Positions 34,404 to 37,104 of a stretch of 37,104 nucleotides of DNA are shown here, one piece after another (position 1 is the first letter of the stretch; each line of letters opens with the position of its first letter). The position numbers were made by a program, and so were the translations under genes. The notes below the pieces were generated by a model. It did no database searches. It worked only from the letters and a program-made list of their open reading frames with translations, and had not been told where the DNA came from. This DNA comes from Geitlerinema sp. P-1104 (GTDB lineage: Bacteria > Cyanobacteriota > Cyanobacteriia > Cyanobacteriales > Geitlerinemataceae): positions 2,187 through 39,290 of the forward strand of contig SMDP01000011.1 in assembly GCA_012911965.1 (NCBI GenBank). Direction: 5' to 3'.

Positions 34404-35237
34404 TCAATGACTCGATAGGGACTGACTTGGGCCGCTAGACCGTTTCTGCAGATAGGGAGCCTCCGGATTTTGCAGGTCGATATACTCCACCTCATTCATA
34501 TCAACCTCCTGGGGTAGATTCCGCAGGCGGTGAATCTCTTGCAGTTGTTCCTCAAAGCGATCGCCCAAACTCCCTAGGTGAACAGACCCCAGTTCCTGAG
34601 TCTCTAGCATCACCCGGCTGGGATCTCGCCAATCAATCTCAGTCACCTGTACGTCACTCGCCTCCAGGGTGGCATAGACGTGGGGCCAGGACTGTTCGTA
34701 AACTTGTCTGGCTCCCCGAACTCGCAGGGGAGGAAGCTGGGGCAATTGTTGCAATAAGTCCTGGGTTTCTAGAGGAACCCACAGCCCCTGAGCGTCAAGG
34801 AGTCCCACTTGCTCTTGAGAGACACCCTGAGAGTTAAGTTTGGGGGGAAGTACGGCCACGGCGACGGGGGAGCGTTCCTGAACATGGATGATGAGTCGTG
34901 GGGGCAGGAGTTGACGTTTGACTTGAGATGTGGTAATGGGCAGGTTGTTTTCCAGGCTGCTGGAAATGGCCTCAGGACTCAGTTGCAACAGGGTTTCTGG
35001 ATAGGACAGGGGTAATTGTTCACGAACTAGGGCATCGGGTAGCCATTGATTGCCCTGGATATGGATATCTCTGGGACTGTGAATGACCCAGTTGGGGTGA
35101 GACAGAAGCCAAAGGGAACTGGCGGCGGCACTGCCAACAATGAGCAGTCTCCAGAGCATTCCTACTCGTCGGCGTTGTCGGCGAGTCTGAAGACGGCGGC
35201 GGCGTTGTTGTAGGGGATGGGGGGGAAGGGGGGTCAT
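34404..35237 (-). CDS. ftsQ: Cell division protein FtsQ/DivIB
   Basis: 277 residues. A very basic N-terminus (QQRRRRLQTRRQRRR, 10-24) is followed by one membrane span (about 28-45) and a POTRA domain (about 52-120, IHIQGNQWLPDALVREQL then LIIHVQERSPVAVAV). A periplasmic beta domain comes after it. FtsQ couples FtsZ-ring assembly to cell-wall synthesis at the septum. The gene lies upstream of ftsZ, as in other cyanobacteria. The ATG at 35237 has no visible ribosome-binding site and sits in a C-rich run, so the exact start is uncertain. Confidence 0.93.
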   Translation of the reverse strand: MTPLPPHPLQQRRRRLQTRRQRRRVGMLWRLLIVGSAAASSLWLLSHPNWVIHSPRDIHIQGNQWLPDALVREQLPLSYPETLLQLSPEAISSSLENNLPITTSQVKRQLLPPRLIIHVQERSPVAVAVLPPKLNSQGVSQEQVGLLDAQGLWVPLETQDLLQQLPQLPPLRVRGARQVYEQSWPHVYATLEASDVQVTEIDWRDPSRVMLETQELGSVHLGSLGDRFEEQLQEIHRLRNLPQEVDMNEVEYIDLQNPEAPYLQKRSSGPSQSLSSH

Positions 35238-35270
35238 GGGGGGGGAAGGGAACAGGGAACAGAAATAACG

Positions 35271-35391
35271 TAGGGGCGCGCCCTTGTGGACGCCCTAGGC
35301 AGTAGGGGCGCGCCCTTGTGGACGCCCTAGGCAGTAGCGCCCTTGTGGACGCCCTAGGCAGTAGGGGCAATCCCTTGTGGTTGCCTGGGAG
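35271..35391. repeat. Four tandem palindromic repeats upstream of ftsQ
   Basis: Units at 35271-35302 and 35303-35334 are identical 32-mers of the form TAGGGGCG...CTTGTGGA...CGCCCTAGGCAG. The third (35335-35361, 27 nt) lacks five bases of the left arm. The fourth (35362-35391) has GGGGCAA...TTGCC in place of GGGGCG...CGCCC, so both arms changed together. All keep the loop core CCCTTGTGG. They resemble dispersed palindromic repeats of cyanobacteria; translated frames across them are not genes. Confidence 0.85.
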
Positions 35392-36066
35392 TTAGGGGGT
35401 TAGGTGGGGGCTGAGTTGATGGGCGGTTTGGGTGAGTTGGCTTAGTCCTCGGAGGGAGCCTTGGATTAGCTTCATAGCGGCGGCTGGTTGCTTCAGGAAG
35501 GCGTGGGTTAGGGGGAGGGATTTTAATTTGCCGTTTGGGGCGATCGCTTTGGATATATCGGGTAAATCTTGGTGGCAGCCGTCGCTGATGACTCGAATCA
35601 TGGCGGCTTGGGGGAAGGCTTGCCAAATGGCCCAGCCCTCCATTTCGACGACGGCGGCGCCGCTGGTTTGTGCCAGGTGCTGTTTTTGGTGGGCGAGGTG
35701 GAGGATGCGATCGCTGCTGTAGGCGCTGTGTTGGGGCAGAGGCTGACCTTGCTGTTGATAGAGATGCTGTAGTTGCCCGAGGAGATGACTATCAGCGACT
35801 TGGGACTCTCCCTGGGGGCTGAGACAGCGATCGCACAAGACTACGTCTCCTGGACGCAGTTGGGGGATGAGACTCCCGCCTAGGCCCATGACTAAAACCC
35901 GCTTGGCGCAACTATACTGCTGCTGCGATCGCCATCTCCTTAACGTTGCCTCCACGGCGGTTAAGCCAGCGGGAATGGCCACAATGGGGATGGGCAACTC
36001 GGCCCTCTTGACGGCCTGGTACTCGGGGCCTTGGGGGACAAAAATTAGATCAAGGGATAACGTCAT
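35392..36066 (-). CDS. Nucleosidase/phosphorylase-family protein, HpnG-like
   Basis: 224 residues from the ATG at 36066 (MTLSLDLIFVPQGPEYQAVK). The frame is open to 36141 but that part looks like leader. The fold is that of PNP/MTA-SAH nucleosidases: VLVMGLGGSLIPQLRPGDVVLCD (57-79), AVVEMEGWAIWQA (138-150) with the ribose-binding MEG, and VISDGCHQDLP with D162. The C-terminal helix region (APNGKLKSLPLTHAFLKQP) resembles HpnG, the nucleosidase of hopanoid side-chain synthesis. A general phosphorylase/nucleosidase role is well supported; the hopanoid role is an inference. No other hpn gene is in the window. Confidence 0.8.
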   Translation of the reverse strand: MTLSLDLIFVPQGPEYQAVKRAELPIPIVAIPAGLTAVEATLRRWRSQQQYSCAKRVLVMGLGGSLIPQLRPGDVVLCDRCLSPQGESQVADSHLLGQLQHLYQQQGQPLPQHSAYSSDRILHLAHQKQHLAQTSGAAVVEMEGWAIWQAFPQAAMIRVISDGCHQDLPDISKAIAPNGKLKSLPLTHAFLKQPAAAMKLIQGSLRGLSQLTQTAHQLSPHLTP

Positions 36067-36081
36067 CGTTTTTTCTTCATG

Positions 36082-36149
36082 ATTTCCTGAAAAAAACCAG
36101 ATTTCCTGACATTTTAAGGGAAGATTCAAAACTCGGGGCAATTTCCTGA
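36082..36149. promoter_or_regulatory. Three ATTTCCTGA direct repeats, possible operator
   Basis: ATTTCCTGA occurs at 36082-36090, 36101-36109 and 36141-36149, with spacings of 19 and 40 nt (about two and four helical turns). All lie in the 205-nt gap between the divergent HpnG-like gene and putA. Same-face spacing suggests a regulator binding site. The regulator is unknown. Confidence 0.45.
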
Positions 36150-36271
36150 AAGGTTCAAGTTGACTCCAACCCTTTGGGGTTAATCCAGTTCAAAGGAATG
36201 GTCGAACAGTCCTGTAGAATTAAAGACTATCTTCTTGTTCAACCCTTCTGATTGCTAAAGGTTCTTATATC

Positions 36272-37104
36272 GTGGTCACGCAACGGTCTAATTCAACTCC
36301 CTACGACGCCAAAACTCAGGACATTGCCCGAGAACTTTTGGCAGCTACCCGCGAAGCTGGGGGATTTTTCGCCAAAGTCCGCGAACAAATGCGCTGGGAT
36401 GATAAATTGCTCGATTGGGCCATGAGTAATCCTGGTTTACGGGTGCAACTGTTCCGTTTCATTGACTGTTTGCCCGCTTTACGGAGTAAGGCAGAAATTG
36501 CTCGTCACTTGCAAGAATATCTAACGACGGAGGAAGTGGAATTACCCGAGGCCCTCAAAAAGCTGATTGGCTTTAGTGGGACGGACTCCATGGCCGGGCA
36601 GATGGCAGCGACCACAGTGGCTACAGGGGTAGAAACCTTAGCGTACAAGTATATTTCCGGGGAAACGCTCCCCAAAGTTATTGAAACCGTTAAACGGCTC
36701 CGCAAGGATAAGTTGGCCTTCACCATTGACTTACTTGGGGAAGCCGTCATCACAGAACAAGAAGCGCAACAGTATTTTGACCGTTATCGCGAGTTAATGA
36801 CGGAATTGGCGACGGCGGCGCAAGATTGGCGAGCGGTTCCGCAAATTGATGAGGCGGAGGGGGAAGCGTTGCCTCGGGCCCAGGTGTCGGTGAAGTTGAC
36901 GGCGTTTTATTCTCAGTTCGATGCCCTCGATGCCCAGGGAAGTGAAAATCGGGTGAGCGATCGCGTGCGGGAGATTTTGCGCCATAGTCAGGCCACCGGG
37001 GCGGCGGTTCACTTTGACATGGAGCAATATGAGTATAAGGATCTGATTCTCTCGATTCTCAAGAAAATTCTCTTGGAACCGGAGTTTCGCGATCGCAGTG
37101 ATAT
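36272..37104 (+). CDS. putA: Proline dehydrogenase / glutamate semialdehyde dehydrogenase (PutA type), 5' part
   Basis: 277 codons from a GTG at 36272, open to the right edge. AAAGG at 36257-36261 is a suitable ribosome-binding site. The visible part (RELLAATREAGGFFAKVREQ, then KLLDWAMSNPGLRVQLFRFIDCLPALR, then FTIDLLGEAVITEQEA and VSVKLTAFYSQFDALD) matches the PRODH arm and barrel start of PutA and of cyanobacterial long-chain homologues. It lacks a DNA-binding N-terminus. The enzyme oxidises proline to glutamate with FAD and NAD at the inner membrane. The aldehyde dehydrogenase half is expected beyond the window, so the bifunctional call is inferred. Confidence 0.9.
   Translation, partial: MVTQRSNSTPYDAKTQDIARELLAATREAGGFFAKVREQMRWDDKLLDWAMSNPGLRVQLFRFIDCLPALRSKAEIARHLQEYLTTEEVELPEALKKLIGFSGTDSMAGQMAATTVATGVETLAYKYISGETLPKVIETVKRLRKDKLAFTIDLLGEAVITEQEAQQYFDRYRELMTELATAAQDWRAVPQIDEAEGEALPRAQVSVKLTAFYSQFDALDAQGSENRVSDRVREILRHSQATGAAVHFDMEQYEYKDLILSILKKILLEPEFRDRSD

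Noticed and set aside
35020..35370. 116-codon minus-strand frame rich in Arg/Pro across the repeats
   Set aside because: It translates the tandem palindromes and overlaps ftsQ in another frame; its low-complexity protein is a by-product.
34404..36066. Possible hopanoid operon containing the HpnG-like gene
   Set aside because: No other hopanoid gene is visible; the neighbours are division genes and a repeat.
1..37104. CRISPR array, prophage, insertion sequence or tRNA
   Set aside because: No regularly spaced repeats, transposase, integrase or phage genes, and no cloverleaf-like sequence was seen on either strand.

Overview
The window looks like chromosomal DNA of a cyanobacterium, probably a filamentous non-heterocystous type, although the genus cannot be fixed from sequence alone. 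The evidence is the very frequent HIP1 octamer GCGATCGC and its GGCGATCGCC form, an RNase E ending in the cyanobacterial peptide RRRRRRSSA, a pilM-pilN-pilO-pilQ cluster without pilP, a Pho box of the SphR type upstream of pstS, and FtsQ/FtsZ of cyanobacterial type. I see no prophage, insertion sequence, CRISPR array, tRNA or rRNA. The region is mostly core genome with a few accessory-looking cassettes.

Layout. 1-176: start of gatB (minus strand). 445-3987: a three-gene cassette made of a coiled-coil protein, a membrane-anchored OmpA-type protein with a roadblock/longin-like domain and an exact 23-residue repeat, and a Ras-like small GTPase. A receiver-histidine kinase follows (4199-5491). 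5561-11072: type IV pilus genes pilQ, pilO, pilN and pilM on the minus strand. 11326-12867: an orphan ABC solute-binding lipoprotein and a small membrane protein. 13029-19057: a B12-binding-type radical SAM protein, then rne with a structured leader of about 600 nt, then rnhB overlapping rne by 4 nt. 19572-23178: circularly permuted ATP-grasp, alpha-E and transglutaminase-like genes, a known peptide-ligation type cluster, facing a divergent squalene/phytoene synthase-like gene. 24543-26681: a soluble PAS-PAS hybrid histidine kinase. 26810-31851: lgt, then a Pho box and pstS-pstC-pstA-pstB. 31890-35237: ftsQ, ftsZ and thiD on the minus strand. 35271-35391: a tandem palindromic repeat. 35392-36066: an HpnG-like nucleosidase/phosphorylase. 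From 36272: the 5' part of a PutA-type proline dehydrogenase that runs off the right edge.

How the genes fit together. The phosphate block is a complete high-affinity uptake system with its own control site, and Lgt just upstream supplies the lipid anchor that PstS needs. The pilus genes encode the inner-membrane alignment complex and the secretin. RNase E and RNase HII form a nucleic-acid processing pair. FtsQ and FtsZ are division genes, with thiD apparently co-transcribed downstream of ftsZ.

The best candidate for a poorly described system is the GTPase / longin-OmpA / coiled-coil cassette at 445-3987. Its layout predicts a cytoplasmic GTP switch linked through one membrane span to a peptidoglycan-binding domain. 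Non-coding signals worth follow-up are the three-way-junction RNA in the rne leader, the three ATTTCCTGA direct repeats between the nucleosidase and putA, and the palindromic repeats with compensatory changes upstream of ftsQ.
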